57,099 bases of DNA from Actinomycetes bacterium. GTDB lineage: Bacteria; Actinomycetota; Actinomycetes; Nanopelagicales; Nanopelagicaceae. Location: contig JANYCW010000032.1 of the NCBI GenBank assembly GCA_025360085.1, positions 1-57,099 of the forward strand. Direction: 5' to 3'. Below the pieces are notes generated by a model, which ran no database searches, was not told where the DNA came from, and saw only the letters and a list, made by a program, of their open reading frames with translations. Below are positions 18,202-27,394 of this stretch, piece after piece. The stretch's first letter is position 1; the number at the start of each line of letters is the position of its first letter. Both the position numbers and the translations under genes were made by a program.

Positions 18202-19828
18202 TGAGCTATTTCGTGCCTCAGGAATAATGGCACTCGGAACAATCTTTTCCCGCATTACTGGCTTTATCCGTGGCATCCTTATTGTTGCTGTATTCGGCAC
18301 CGCTCTATTGGCCGACACCTACAACGTAGCAAATACGATGCCCAACATTTTGTATAACTTGCTTGTTGGTGGTGCACTCACTGCGATTTTCATTCCACAA
18401 TTAGTTAGATCCTTTGACCATGACGATGGCGGTGATGGTTTTGCTTCTCGTTTGATTACGACAATCTCGTTCATTCTATTTATTCTCGTCGCGGTTGGAG
18501 TTTATTTCGCTCCAGCACTAGTACGGTTATATGCTCCAGAGTTTTTTACAGCAGGCTTTGAAACTGAAAAAGAGATTGCAATCGCATTTACACGTTACTG
18601 CTTGCCACAGATATTTTTCCTTGGACTTTTTACAATGCTTGGCCAAGTTGCAAATGCCCGTGGCTCATTTGGGCCACTCATGTGGGCGCCAATCGCAAAT
18701 AATATTATTGGCATCGCGCTCTTTGGCGGATTTTTATTGCTTTCGCCTGGGATTAGTTTAGAGACGATTACCTCAAAGCAGATTCTAATTTTAGGCTGGG
18801 GAACAACAATCAGTGTTGTTGTGCAGGCTCTCGTGTTGATTCCGGTTATTAGACATTTGGGTATTAAATTACGGCCCCGCTGGGGATTAGCTGGGCTTGG
18901 TAAATCATTTGGTTTGGCAGGTTGGACTTTGCTATATGTTTTGATTTCACAACTTGGATATTTAGTTACAGTAAATGTCGCAACAAGTGCGGCCGTTCGT
19001 AGCGCTCAAGAGGGAATAAGTCGAGGTGTCGGATATACCCCTTATACATACGCATACTTTGTAATGTTGCTCCCATACTCAATTGTCACAATTTCGATAA
19101 TTACCGCAATCCTGCCGCATTTATCCCGTTTGGCATTAGTAAAGAACCGTGAAGAGGTTCGAGTTCAATTAATTCGAGCAATCAAATTGGTGGGAGTTAT
19201 TACAATTCCGAGTGCCGTAGCATTCTTGTTCTTCGGGCCACTTATTACCCAAGTAATTTTCATTGGCATTCCAGCGGAAGATTCACGTTATATCGGTTAT
19301 GTTTTGTCAGCCTTGAGTTTTGGATTAGTTGCATTCTCAATTAATCTAATTTTGATTCGAGGATTCAACGCCTTTGAGGATACCCGTACTCAAGTTATAT
19401 CAATCTTTATTATTAACCTTATCTCGGTCGGTCTTTCTTACTTTTTCCTACATTTCTTAAAGAATCAGTGGGTCACGATAGGACTTGGTTTCGCTTTCTC
19501 TATTAGTTACATTGTTGGTCTGCTAATCACTCTTTCTTTGATTAAAAAACACACTGGTCCAATAAAAATTATGGATTTCTTTGGTCAACACCTTCGCCTC
19601 ATTGGCGCCGCAGTTGGTGTAATGGCTCCCTTATTCGCGCTCACTCAGTACATTAACTGGGTAGGCGTTAATCTTTCACACCTTGCCCGTGCAGGAGAAC
19701 TTGGAATCATTATGTTTATGGCTTTTCTTGGTTACTTGATTGCAGGAAAAGCCGCGGGTGTAGAAGAGATTTCAATGATAACTCACTTACGTGATTCGCT
19801 CGTGCGTCGCTCACCGGATGTGGAATAA
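18191..19828 (+). CDS. murJ: Lipid II flippase MurJ
   Basis: 545 aa, about fourteen membrane helices of the MviN/MOP superfamily; the N-terminus has GTIFSRITGFIRGILI, a typical MurJ first-helix motif with charged residues in the cavity. It flips lipid II to the outer face of the membrane. Mycobacterial MurJ carries a long cytoplasmic pseudokinase plus extracellular domain after the flippase; this protein stops after the membrane domain. GTG at 18191 overlaps the upstream gene. sigM, which often follows murJ in actinobacteria, is absent; trxB comes next. Confidence 0.93.
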   Translation: MKSSELFRASGIMALGTIFSRITGFIRGILIVAVFGTALLADTYNVANTMPNILYNLLVGGALTAIFIPQLVRSFDHDDGGDGFASRLITTISFILFILVAVGVYFAPALVRLYAPEFFTAGFETEKEIAIAFTRYCLPQIFFLGLFTMLGQVANARGSFGPLMWAPIANNIIGIALFGGFLLLSPGISLETITSKQILILGWGTTISVVVQALVLIPVIRHLGIKLRPRWGLAGLGKSFGLAGWTLLYVLISQLGYLVTVNVATSAAVRSAQEGISRGVGYTPYTYAYFVMLLPYSIVTISIITAILPHLSRLALVKNREEVRVQLIRAIKLVGVITIPSAVAFLFFGPLITQVIFIGIPAEDSRYIGYVLSALSFGLVAFSINLILIRGFNAFEDTRTQVISIFIINLISVGLSYFFLHFLKNQWVTIGLGFAFSISYIVGLLITLSLIKKHTGPIKIMDFFGQHLRLIGAAVGVMAPLFALTQYINWVGVNLSHLARAGELGIIMFMAFLGYLIAGKAAGVEEISMITHLRDSLVRRSPDVE

Positions 19829-19886
19829 AATGACTAAATCGAGGGTTCTAATAGGTAACAACAAATGAGAATGCTGGGGAATTTTG

Positions 19887-20813
19887 GTGAGTGAAGTTAG
19901 AGATGTGGTCATTGTTGGATCAGGTCCAGCCGGCTACACAGCTGCAATATATGCATCTCGTGCGCAGTTGAATCCAATCATTTACGAAGGTTCTGTTACT
20001 GCCGGTGGAGCACTGATGAATACAACAGAGGTTGAGAACTTTCCTGGTTTTGTCGATGGCGTGATGGGTCCTGATTTAATGGACAATATGCGTAATCAGG
20101 CTAAGCGATTTGGTTCTGAGTTGATCACAGATGACATTGTTGAAATGAATTTGTCAGGAAGTGTGAAGATTCTGATTGACGGCTCTGGAAACACAATTAA
20201 AGCTCGAGCTGTCATCCTTGCGATGGGATCGGCTTACCGAGAAATTGGTTTAGAGAATGAAAAACGTTTATCGGGACATGGGGTTTCATGGTGTGCCACT
20301 TGTGATGGTTTCTTTTTTCGCGATCAAATAGTCGCCGTCGTTGGTGGTGGTGATTCAGCCGTTGAAGAAGCAACTTTTTTAACAAAATTTGCTAGCAAAG
20401 TTATTTTGATTCACAGACGGGATTCTCTGCGTGCATCTAAGATAATGATTGATCGTGCAATGGCCAACCCTAAGATTGAATTTCGTTGGAACACTGAAGT
20501 AATAGATGTTCTTGGGGACTCCAAGGTCTCTGGTCTTAAGTTGCGTGATACTACTGATGGCAGTGAAAGCGAGCAGGCTCTCACAGGTCTTTTTATTGCA
20601 ATTGGGCATATTCCTCGGAGTGAATTGATTGCTGAGCAAGTCACGCTCAATGCCGAGGGATATGTAGAAGTTGAGGGTCGTTCTACCCGAACTAATATCC
20701 CTGGCGTCTTTGCCTGCGGGGATCTTGTAGATCACACCTACCGCCAAGCGATAACGGCGGCAGGCTCTGGGTGTCAAGCCGCACTTGATGCCGAAAAATA
20801 TCTCTCGCACTAG
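19887..20813 (+). CDS. trxB: Thioredoxin reductase
   Basis: 308 aa. FAD-binding [16 protein letters not shown] at the N-terminus, the redox motif CATC at residues 136-139, NADPH-binding [14 protein letters not shown] and the C-terminal [21 protein letters not shown]. It reduces thioredoxin with NADPH. GTG at 19887 is preferred over the adjacent TTG because GGGGA lies six bases upstream. It is followed by trxA after 41 bases, an ordinary actinobacterial arrangement. Confidence 0.97.
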   Translation: MSEVRDVVIVGSGPAGYTAAIYASRAQLNPIIYEGSVTAGGALMNTTEVENFPGFVDGVMGPDLMDNMRNQAKRFGSELITDDIVEMNLSGSVKILIDGSGNTIKARAVILAMGSAYREIGLENEKRLSGHGVSWCATCDGFFFRDQIVAVVGGGDSAVEEATFLTKFASKVILIHRRDSLRASKIMIDRAMANPKIEFRWNTEVIDVLGDSKVSGLKLRDTTDGSESEQALTGLFIAIGHIPRSELIAEQVTLNAEGYVEVEGRSTRTNIPGVFACGDLVDHTYRQAITAAGSGCQAALDAEKYLSH

Positions 20814-20854
20814 TAAAGTTCACTCACTACAAAAGGAAGATTTGGAGATTTTCG

Positions 20855-21178
20855 ATGGCAACAATCAAAGTTACAACCGCGACATTTGATGCTGAAGTGC
20901 TCAAAAGCAGTACTCCGGTTTTAGTTGATTTTTGGGCTGAATGGTGTGGGCCTTGCCGCGCGGTAGGACCAATTCTTGAAGAAATCTCAAATGAGTACGG
21001 TTCAAAATTAAAAATTGTAAAACTCAATACTGATGAAGAGTCTGCAATAGCTATTAAATATGGCATCACATCGATTCCAACTATGAATGTTTTTGTCAAT
21101 GGTGAGGTTGTGAAGACTATTGTCGGCGCAAAACCAAAACCAGCGCTGCTGAAAGATCTTGCCAGCTTTATTGCCTAA
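20855..21178 (+). CDS. trxA: Thioredoxin
   Basis: 107 aa with the active site WCGPC (Cys31/Cys34), the buried Asp in VLVDFWAEW and the cis-Pro in GITSIPTMNVF. Normal length. Forms an operon with trxB and probably with the downstream cwlM gene (19 bases away). It is the general dithiol reductant. Confidence 0.97.
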   Translation: MATIKVTTATFDAEVLKSSTPVLVDFWAEWCGPCRAVGPILEEISNEYGSKLKIVKLNTDEESAIAIKYGITSIPTMNVFVNGEVVKTIVGAKPKPALLKDLASFIA

Positions 21179-21197
21179 ATATCTTTAAGGGTCACTA

Positions 21198-22190
21198 ATG
21201 CATGAATTAAATGAAGCACAAATTCGCTCCTTTCAGCAGGAAAGAGGCTTGAGCGTTACTGGCTTCTTAGATGCAATTACTGTACGCGCCATTGGAGAGG
21301 CTCGGTGGAAACTTGGTGATCGCTCGCTCAATCTTCAAGAATCACCTCTCATGCGTGGTGACGATGTTGCCGAACTTCAGTCACGTTTAACGCAGATGGG
21401 TTTTGATTGCGGGCGAGTCGATGGGATATATGGTCCCCGTTTAGAATCCGGGGTTAAAGAGTTCCAAAAGTCCGTTGGCATATCTGTAGATGGTAAATGT
21501 GGGCCTGCCACTATCATCTCGCTATTGCGACTAAGCCGAATAGTTTCAGGAGGTGCACCAACGGCGATGCGAGAAAGTGCAACACACAGAAATCGTGGGC
21601 CAGCACTTGCTAACAAAGTACTAGTTTTAAACCCAGATGGTAACGATGAAACAGTTTATGATGTTGCGCTTCGAACAGAGGGACGCTTGCTTGCATTAGG
21701 TGCTTCCGTCTTTCTTACAAAGGGATCTTCAAATAATCCAACTGAAAATGAGCGAATTGCTTTTGCTAATCAAAGTGGCGCTGATCTCATGATTTCATTA
21801 CGTATCGATAGTTATAAAAATGAAAACGCACATGGAGCAGCAACTTATTATTATGGCAGTGACGTCCACGGAATTCATTCCATTGTTGGTGAGCGTTTTG
21901 CGTCTTTGGTCCAACGAGAAATCTGTGCTCGTACTGATTTAGTGAACTGTCGTACACATGCAAAAGCTTGGGATTTACTGCGATTAACTCGAGCGCCGGC
22001 CGTGCAAATTGATTTAGGCTATTCGAGTAATCCAGGTGACATCAACCGTCTTTCTCGAGCAGATTTTCGTGATGTGATTGCTGAAGCGTTGGTGATTGCA
22101 ATCCAACGGCTCTATTTAGCCTCAGAAGATGATGCAAAGACTGGCACGTTACGAATTGCTGATCTTCGAAAAGCCGGCATCCGCCGTTAA
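21198..22190 (+). CDS. cwlM: CwlM-type pseudo-amidase regulator of peptidoglycan synthesis
   Basis: 330 aa with no signal peptide. Two peptidoglycan-binding-like repeats cover about residues 4-35 and 53-112, then an Amidase_3 fold from about 140 to 305. The zinc site looks broken: the usual DPGHGG is NPDGND at 145-150, and the usual SIH is SLR at 200-202. The usual catalytic Glu aligns with Asp272. This fits mycobacterial CwlM, a cytoplasmic non-enzymatic regulator that is phosphorylated by PknB and activates MurA. The Thr-containing tail (residues 313-322, AKTGTLRIAD) could hold a phosphosite. It lies close to murJ and the window also encodes PknB and PstP. Confidence 0.85.
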   Translation: MHELNEAQIRSFQQERGLSVTGFLDAITVRAIGEARWKLGDRSLNLQESPLMRGDDVAELQSRLTQMGFDCGRVDGIYGPRLESGVKEFQKSVGISVDGKCGPATIISLLRLSRIVSGGAPTAMRESATHRNRGPALANKVLVLNPDGNDETVYDVALRTEGRLLALGASVFLTKGSSNNPTENERIAFANQSGADLMISLRIDSYKNENAHGAATYYYGSDVHGIHSIVGERFASLVQREICARTDLVNCRTHAKAWDLLRLTRAPAVQIDLGYSSNPGDINRLSRADFRDVIAEALVIAIQRLYLASEDDAKTGTLRIADLRKAGIRR

Positions 22191-22230
22191 TTCGTGTTCG
22201 AACAGAGTTGCTATGTGGCAGACTTAGGAC

Positions 22231-23493
22231 ATGTCTGACATCACGCAGCGATTTGAAACTGGTGCTCCTCAGAATTTAGAGGAGCGCTTTGCAAGTCGGG
22301 CTGCGCACATGAAGCCCAGTGAAATTCGCTCCCTTTTTGCCGTCGCCTCCCGCCCGGAAATCGTCTCTTTGGCCGGCGGAATGCCCAATCTCTCGGCCTT
22401 TCCAATGCCCATGATGGCCGATGTTGTTCAAAAACTGGTTCTTACTAATGGTGCTGAAGCGTTGCAATATGGAAGCGGGCAGGGTCACCCAAAACTAAGA
22501 GAGCAGATTTGCGAAGTCATGGCTCTAGAAGGAATAAGAGCCAATCCTGACGATGTTTTAGTAACAACAGGCTCCCAACAGGCATTGGATTTAATCTCTA
22601 GAATCTTTATCGACCCCGGCGATGTTGTGCTGGTTGAAGCGCCTTCATATGTCGGAGCTTTGGGAACTTTTCACCAATACGAAGCCTCTGTCATTCACGT
22701 TGAAACCGATGATTCTGGCTTAGTTCCTCAAGGTCTACGGGATGCAATTATTAGTGTTCGAGCAGCTGGGCGTAAAATTAAATTTCTTTACATTATTCCA
22801 AACTTCCAAAATCCCTCTGGGGTCTTATTACCGGCTGAACGACGAACTGAAATATTAAATATTTGTCGCGACGCTGAAATATTTGTTGTTGAAGACAACC
22901 CCTACGGATTACTTGGCTTTGATAAGCCTTCACCAAATGCGATGCGCGCAGAGGATTCAGAGAATGTTATTTATCTTGGAACATTTTCCAAGACGATTGC
23001 ACCAGGCCTACGCGTTGGCTGGGCATTGGTTCCTCCGTCACTCAAAGAAAAATTAGTTATCGCGAGTGAGTCTTCAATTTTATGTCCCTCAAACTTTGCA
23101 CAACTTACTATTTCTAGTTACCTAGCTGACCAACCATGGCGAGATCAGATTGCATCTTTTTGTGAACTTTATAAAGTTCGTCGCGACGCAATGCTTGAGT
23201 CCCTTGATGAGTTTTTTCCAGCGGTTGCAAAATGGACAAAACCTGGTGGAGGTTTTTATGTTTGGGTCACTTTGCCTCCAGAAATCGACACGAGCGCTTT
23301 AATGCCAAAAGCTATTGTTGCAAAAGTGGCATACGTCCCAGGCACTGCCTTCTATGCCGACGGGTTCGGCTCGTGGTCGCTTCGTTTGTCCTACTGCTAC
23401 CCAACACCTGAACGAATTCGGGATGGTGTGAAAGCTCTTGGTGGTGTTATTAAAACAGAAATGTCACGACGTGGTGGAATTCAGTTAACTTAG
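22231..23493 (+). CDS. PLP-dependent aminotransferase, class I/II (MocR/2-aminoadipate type)
   Basis: 420 aa fold-type I enzyme. LAGGMPNLSAFP near the start, YGSGQGHPKLREQI, IPNFQNPSG and the PLP Schiff-base Lys254 in GTFSKTIAPGLRVGW are the hallmarks of the 2-aminoadipate/aromatic aminotransferase subgroup. There is no N-terminal GntR helix-turn-helix domain. ATG at 22231. An aminotransferase between cwlM and parB is common in actinobacteria. Its 3' end overlaps the convergent parB stop by 4 bases. Amino donor and acceptor are unknown. Confidence 0.88.
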   Translation: MSDITQRFETGAPQNLEERFASRAAHMKPSEIRSLFAVASRPEIVSLAGGMPNLSAFPMPMMADVVQKLVLTNGAEALQYGSGQGHPKLREQICEVMALEGIRANPDDVLVTTGSQQALDLISRIFIDPGDVVLVEAPSYVGALGTFHQYEASVIHVETDDSGLVPQGLRDAIISVRAAGRKIKFLYIIPNFQNPSGVLLPAERRTEILNICRDAEIFVVEDNPYGLLGFDKPSPNAMRAEDSENVIYLGTFSKTIAPGLRVGWALVPPSLKEKLVIASESSILCPSNFAQLTISSYLADQPWRDQIASFCELYKVRRDAMLESLDEFFPAVAKWTKPGGGFYVWVTLPPEIDTSALMPKAIVAKVAYVPGTAFYADGFGSWSLRLSYCYPTPERIRDGVKALGGVIKTEMSRRGGIQLT

Positions 23494-24350
23494 CCTTCAA
23501 TCTCTTTTGTAAGTCGTTTTAAATCCTCAACTCCTGCAAACTCAATGACAATTGTTCCTTTTTTTATACTACCTTGAATTGAAACTCGGGTATCTAAGGC
23601 ATCGCCAATGCGTTCGGCAATTTCTTTGAATTCAACCGTGCTAGACGTAAATTTTTTAGTTTTTTTATCCCTTTTTCTTGGTGAAAATGTAACTATTAAA
23701 TTCTCTATAGCACGCACACTTAAACCTTCACTCACAATTTTTGACGCGAGATTTTCAATAGTTTGAGCGTTGTTTAAGCCAAGCAAAGCTCGTGCATGTC
23801 CTGCAGTTATCGCGCCGGAAGCTACTTTTGCTTGAACCGAAGTCGGTAGATTCATTAAGCGAATAGTGTTGGATATTAGTGGGCGAGAGCGACCAAGTTT
23901 CTGTGCCAGCTCTTCGTGTGTGCAGTTAAAGTCGGTGAGTAGTTGTGAATAAGCCGCGGCCTCTTCTAGCGCATTTAGTTGACTTCTGTGAATGTTTTCA
24001 ATTAAAGCCTCACGCAATAATTCATTATCGGCAGTTTGTCGAATAATTACAGGAATTGTTGTAAGCCCTGCAGCCTTTGCTGCACGATACCGTCTCTCGC
24101 CCATAATTAATTCATACGAACTTGGTGATGTTTGGCGCACGACTGGAGGTTGCAAAATTCCAATCTCTTTTATAGAGGCAATCAATTCATTAAGTGCATC
24201 TTGATCGAAGTGTTTACGTGGTTGGCGTGGATTTGGTGATATTGAATTGATGTCTACTTCGTCTTGGGTTGCCACTTCTCGTCCCTGGACCGTTAATGAA
24301 GTAGGAATTAATACATCTAGGTTTGTTCCTAGCCCGCCGCGACGTACCAT
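23490..24350 (-). CDS. parB: Chromosome-partitioning protein ParB
   Basis: 286 aa. The N-terminal domain begins near residue 36 (SPNPRQPRKHFD) and includes the CTP-binding GERRYRAAKAAG. The central helix-turn-helix is ELAQKLGRSRPLISNTIRLM, and a C-terminal dimerisation domain follows. ParB loads at parS and spreads as a CTP-gated clamp. Two parS-like sites lie 0.9 and 1.5 kb upstream. Start ATG at 24350 overlaps the parA stop (TAATG), so the two are translationally coupled. Confidence 0.96.
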   Translation of the reverse strand: MVRRGGLGTNLDVLIPTSLTVQGREVATQDEVDINSISPNPRQPRKHFDQDALNELIASIKEIGILQPPVVRQTSPSSYELIMGERRYRAAKAAGLTTIPVIIRQTADNELLREALIENIHRSQLNALEEAAAYSQLLTDFNCTHEELAQKLGRSRPLISNTIRLMNLPTSVQAKVASGAITAGHARALLGLNNAQTIENLASKIVSEGLSVRAIENLIVTFSPRKRDKKTKKFTSSTVEFKEIAERIGDALDTRVSIQGSIKKGTIVIEFAGVEDLKRLTKEIEG

Positions 24351-25261
24351 TATGCAATCTCACCTTCATGTTTGTAATGTATTGAAATAACGTTGGCGTC
24401 AAATGGTTTTGAGCGCGCTGCTAATTCGCGAGCCACCGACATGTATGCAATCGCCCCAGGAGATAACGCGTCATACGTCATGACGGTCTGATTAAACCCT
24501 GGTGCCTCTGAGACGCGAACGGCGCGTGGAATTGGAATGTCAATTAACTCGTTTGGATAATGTTTTCGAATTTCATCGGCAACATCATTGGCTAAACGTG
24601 TGCGTCCATCAAACATTGTTAAAACAAATGTCGAAAGTTTTAAATTTGCATTTAAACGTTTCTTCACTAATTCATATGTTTTCAAAAGTTGAGATAGGCC
24701 TTCAAGTGCGTAATATTCGCATTGGATTGGAATCAACATTTCTTTCGCAGCGCTCAAGGCATTGATAGTCAGCAGACCTAAACTTGGAGGGCAATCAATA
24801 AAGATATAGTCCAGAGCTTCTCCTCGAAGTAGGCGTTCTGCGACCAACTCTTCAATTGCCTCTTTAAGTCGCATCTCGCGCGCGACCATCGGGACTAATT
24901 CGATTTCGGCTTGAGCAAGGGACGTATTTGATGACACACATTCCAATGATGGAAAGCCTTTAACTTTTTGAACACAGGCCTCTAACGTTAAATCACCCAT
25001 TAAAACTTCGTAGATTCCAGGGTTTTCAAAATGCTCCACACCAAAGGCAGTTGAGGCATTTCCTTGTGGGTCTAGATCAATAACTAAAACCCTCAAACCC
25101 CCCATGGAAAGAGCTGCCGCTATATTGACTGTCGAGGTGGTCTTGCCGACTCCGCCTTTTTGATTGGCCACTGTAATAATTCGAAGGCTTGACGGTTTTA
25201 CCATCGCCTCACGTAAGCGGCGGGTCCCCACTATCCTCTTTGTTTCACGTGAATCATCCAC
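24350..25261 (-). CDS. parA: Chromosome-partitioning ATPase ParA
   Basis: 303 aa from GTG at 25261. The deviant Walker A is NQKGGVGKTTSTVN, and the Walker B region DYIFIDCPPSLGLL follows. The ATPase binds nucleoid DNA and drives ParB-parS separation. Two starts are possible: GTG 25261, giving MDDSRETKRIVG..., or ATG 25204, giving MVKPSSLRIITV. With the first, a parS-like site (25241-25256) is inside the coding region; with the second it lies in the leader. The longer form starts 9 bases after rsmG. No ribosome-binding site favours either. Confidence 0.94.
   Translation of the reverse strand: MDDSRETKRIVGTRRLREAMVKPSSLRIITVANQKGGVGKTTSTVNIAAALSMGGLRVLVIDLDPQGNASTAFGVEHFENPGIYEVLMGDLTLEACVQKVKGFPSLECVSSNTSLAQAEIELVPMVAREMRLKEAIEELVAERLLRGEALDYIFIDCPPSLGLLTINALSAAKEMLIPIQCEYYALEGLSQLLKTYELVKKRLNANLKLSTFVLTMFDGRTRLANDVADEIRKHYPNELIDIPIPRAVRVSEAPGFNQTVMTYDALSPGAIAYMSVARELAARSKPFDANVISIHYKHEGEIA
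25241..25256. promoter_or_regulatory. parS-like site at the start of parA
   Basis: Sequence TGTTTCACGTGAATCA matches the bacterial parS consensus TGTTTCACGTGAAACA at 15 of 16 positions. It is read through as DSRET near the N-terminus of the longer ParA frame. ParB should bind here and nucleate the partition complex near oriC. Confidence 0.85.
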
Positions 25262-25270
25262 GGTGCTTAG

Positions 25271-25849
25271 TTAAGCACCTTTGCGCACCTCAACGATGCG
25301 TCCGGGTTCAATTCCCGCTAGTTCTACTTCGTGAAGAATCGAAAGAGGTAGAGATTTCATCTCAATTTCAGCCGATTTACCTTTAATTGCCATTAATGAA
25401 CCACCTGTTTTCACAAGATGCCACGTCATTTTCTTTAACTTCTCTAAAGGGGCAACCGCCCTGGCGGTAACGTAGTGGGCAGTAGCTCGAACATCCTGGG
25501 CCTTCCCACGAATGACCTCAATATTGAGACCAGCTACTGCCTCTTTCAGGAACTCGACTCTGCGCTCTAATGGCTCTATTAAAACGACATGCACATCAGG
25601 TCTGGCCAGAGCAATGACGATCCCAGGTAGTCCTGCTCCAGAGCCGACATCAAAGAGTATCGAACCCTCTTTTAGTAGGGTGGTCACAGGCAGGCAGTTG
25701 AAAATATGACGCTCCCAGATTCGATCGGCCTCTCTAGGGCCTAGTAACCCTCGCTCAACTCCTGGACCTGCCAGAAATTCGGCATAGGCCATTATTCGCG
25801 CAGTATCTGGAAAATACTGCTCTATCAGAGTTTCACGTGAAACATCCAC
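25271..25849 (-). CDS. rsmG: 16S rRNA (guanine527-N7)-methyltransferase RsmG
   Basis: 192 aa. The SAM-binding motif is LFDVGSGAGLPGIVIALARP, with VVLIEPLERRVEFLKE after it, typical of GidB/RsmG. It methylates G527 of 16S rRNA. GTG at 25849 directly follows the khpB stop codon (TAA-GTG). The first codons (GTG GAT GTT TCA CGT GAA AC) encode a parS site. Nearly the same opening is seen in parA. Confidence 0.95.
   Translation of the reverse strand: MDVSRETLIEQYFPDTARIMAYAEFLAGPGVERGLLGPREADRIWERHIFNCLPVTTLLKEGSILFDVGSGAGLPGIVIALARPDVHVVLIEPLERRVEFLKEAVAGLNIEVIRGKAQDVRATAHYVTARAVAPLEKLKKMTWHLVKTGGSLMAIKGKSAEIEMKSLPLSILHEVELAGIEPGRIVEVRKGA
25829..25844. promoter_or_regulatory. parS site within the 5' end of rsmG
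   Basis: AGTTTCACGTGAAACA matches parS consensus at 15 of 16 positions, including the perfect 14-base palindrome GTTTCACGTGAAAC. It encodes VSRET of RsmG. parS sites in or near rsmG/parAB are known in many bacteria. Confidence 0.92.
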
Positions 25850-26413
25850 TTATGCGCTATAAATGACGACGTAGCGGTGTGGATCTTCTCCATCGGACTC
25901 ACTCGTAAGGCCCAAATCTTGAATTGTGTCATGGATAATTTTGCGTTCAAAGGCGTTCATAGGAGCTAATTTGATGGACGTGCCCGTTGATTTAGCCTCC
26001 TCGGCCATTTCCTGAGCGAGCTTTTTTAACTCTCTACGCTTATTACCGCGAAAATTGTCGATGTCTAGCATCAACCGTGATCGATCACCTGTCGAGGTTT
26101 GTACCGCTAATCGCGTGAGCTCTTGAATAGCATCTAAAACCTCTCCGTTGCTACCAACTAAGTGGCGAAGTTTTCCGCCGACAATGGCAAGGGATGCGCG
26201 ATCATTTTCAACATCAATATCGATATCGCCATCTAGGTCGGCTATATCCAACAGCGCCTCCAGATAGTCGGCTGCGATATCCCCCTCCTCTTCTAAGCGG
26301 GCTACGCCTTTGAGTGGCTTGGTTTCGTTGGTTTCAGCAGAACTTGGTTCACTTGGTTCAACGACCACCTCAATGGCGGCCTCTTCTGTGGCTTTGACTC
26401 TTTTCTTTGCCAT
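25850..26413 (-). CDS. khpB: KH/R3H RNA-binding protein (KhpB/Jag)
   Basis: 187 aa. An N-terminal acidic, Ala/Glu-rich stretch of about 55 residues leads to a KH-like domain with VGSNGEVLDAIQ as the GxxG loop, and then the R3H domain (RSRLMLDIDNFR, ERKIIHDTIQDLGL, DGEDPHRYVVIY). It binds RNA and, in firmicutes and actinobacteria, sits next to the membrane insertase gene yidC. ATG at 26413 with GGGAGAG upstream. Together with yidC, yidD and rnpA it is the canonical oriC-left operon. Confidence 0.92.
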   Translation of the reverse strand: MAKKRVKATEEAAIEVVVEPSEPSSAETNETKPLKGVARLEEEGDIAADYLEALLDIADLDGDIDIDVENDRASLAIVGGKLRHLVGSNGEVLDAIQELTRLAVQTSTGDRSRLMLDIDNFRGNKRRELKKLAQEMAEEAKSTGTSIKLAPMNAFERKIIHDTIQDLGLTSESDGEDPHRYVVIYSA

Positions 26414-26485
26414 TTTTTGCTCTCCCTGTCGGGTTTGTAGTGAATTAATACCATTCGCGATGATTTGTCCTAATTGGACATATAT

Positions 26486-27391
26486 CTACTTGCCCTTCTT
26501 TTTCTTCTTTTTTGGTTGGTTTCGTTGACCTTTGAGATCTTCAATGGGGGTGATGATTTCAGTCTCTGGATTCTCTACAGTCCCACTCTTCTTGGCCTTT
26601 TTATGTTGAAGCTCCTCGTAGGCCGGCGACCCAGGTGTTGGATTTCGTTTGATAACGTAAAACTGCTGTCCCCATGTCCAAAGATTTGTTGTCGACCAAT
26701 AAATTAATACACCAATTGGAAAGTTAACTCCTGAGATTGCAAAAATAACAGGAAACGCGTACAACATAATTTTTTGTTGTTGCAACATCATGTTATTACT
26801 AGAATCCATTTTAGGCATTCCTTTTAACATTAACTGACGTTGTGTAGTGAAAGTTGTCAGAGACATAAATGCAATTAAAACAACCGTGACTATTTTTACG
26901 GTGGTGATATTGGTTCCGAGAAAAGTATCTGAAATTGGCGCACCAAAAAATTTTGCATTAGCTGCACTTACGACATCGGCTTGAGTTAAAACTCCGTGTT
27001 TAATGGGCGGTGTTTTACCTATCCCGTTAAGAACTGTAAAGAGAGAAAAGAAAATCGGTGCTTGGGCAAGAATGGGAAAACATGATGCTAAAGGGTTTGT
27101 TTTGTGTTCTTTATAAAGCTTCATCATCTCTTCAGATTGCTTTTGGCGATCATCTTTATACTTCTTTTGAATCTCCTTCATATGTGGCTGTAAAGCCGTT
27201 AGTGCCCGCTGGCTTTTAATTTGTTTTACAAAGAGGGGAATCAAAATTATTCGAATCAAAATAACTAGACCGACAATAGCTAACGACCAAGACACGCCAC
27301 TGTCGCTTCCAAATATCGGTGAGAGTATTTTATGGATTGTGATGATCACCCAAGAAACCGCGATATATAAGGGGTTTAGAATGGTATTCAT
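26486..27391 (-). CDS. yidC: Membrane protein insertase YidC/Oxa1
   Basis: 301 aa. About five membrane helices, the first near ILNPLYIAVSW and a hydrophilic-groove helix near LAIVGLVILIRIILIPLF, where the conserved Arg is seen. The cytoplasmic helical hairpin KSQRALTALQPHMKEIQKKY is typical. The C-terminus ends in a poly-Lys tail that may contact the ribosome. ATG at 27391 is preferred to the TTG just before it. It inserts proteins into the membrane with or without SecYEG. Confidence 0.95.
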   Translation of the reverse strand: MNTILNPLYIAVSWVIITIHKILSPIFGSDSGVSWSLAIVGLVILIRIILIPLFVKQIKSQRALTALQPHMKEIQKKYKDDRQKQSEEMMKLYKEHKTNPLASCFPILAQAPIFFSLFTVLNGIGKTPPIKHGVLTQADVVSAANAKFFGAPISDTFLGTNITTVKIVTVVLIAFMSLTTFTTQRQLMLKGMPKMDSSNNMMLQQQKIMLYAFPVIFAISGVNFPIGVLIYWSTTNLWTWGQQFYVIKRNPTPGSPAYEELQHKKAKKSGTVENPETEIITPIEDLKGQRNQPKKKKKKGK

Positions 27392-27394
27392 CAA

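Noticed and set aside
20379-20810. 143-residue minus-strand frame
   Set aside because: Antisense to trxB with no start signal and no family.
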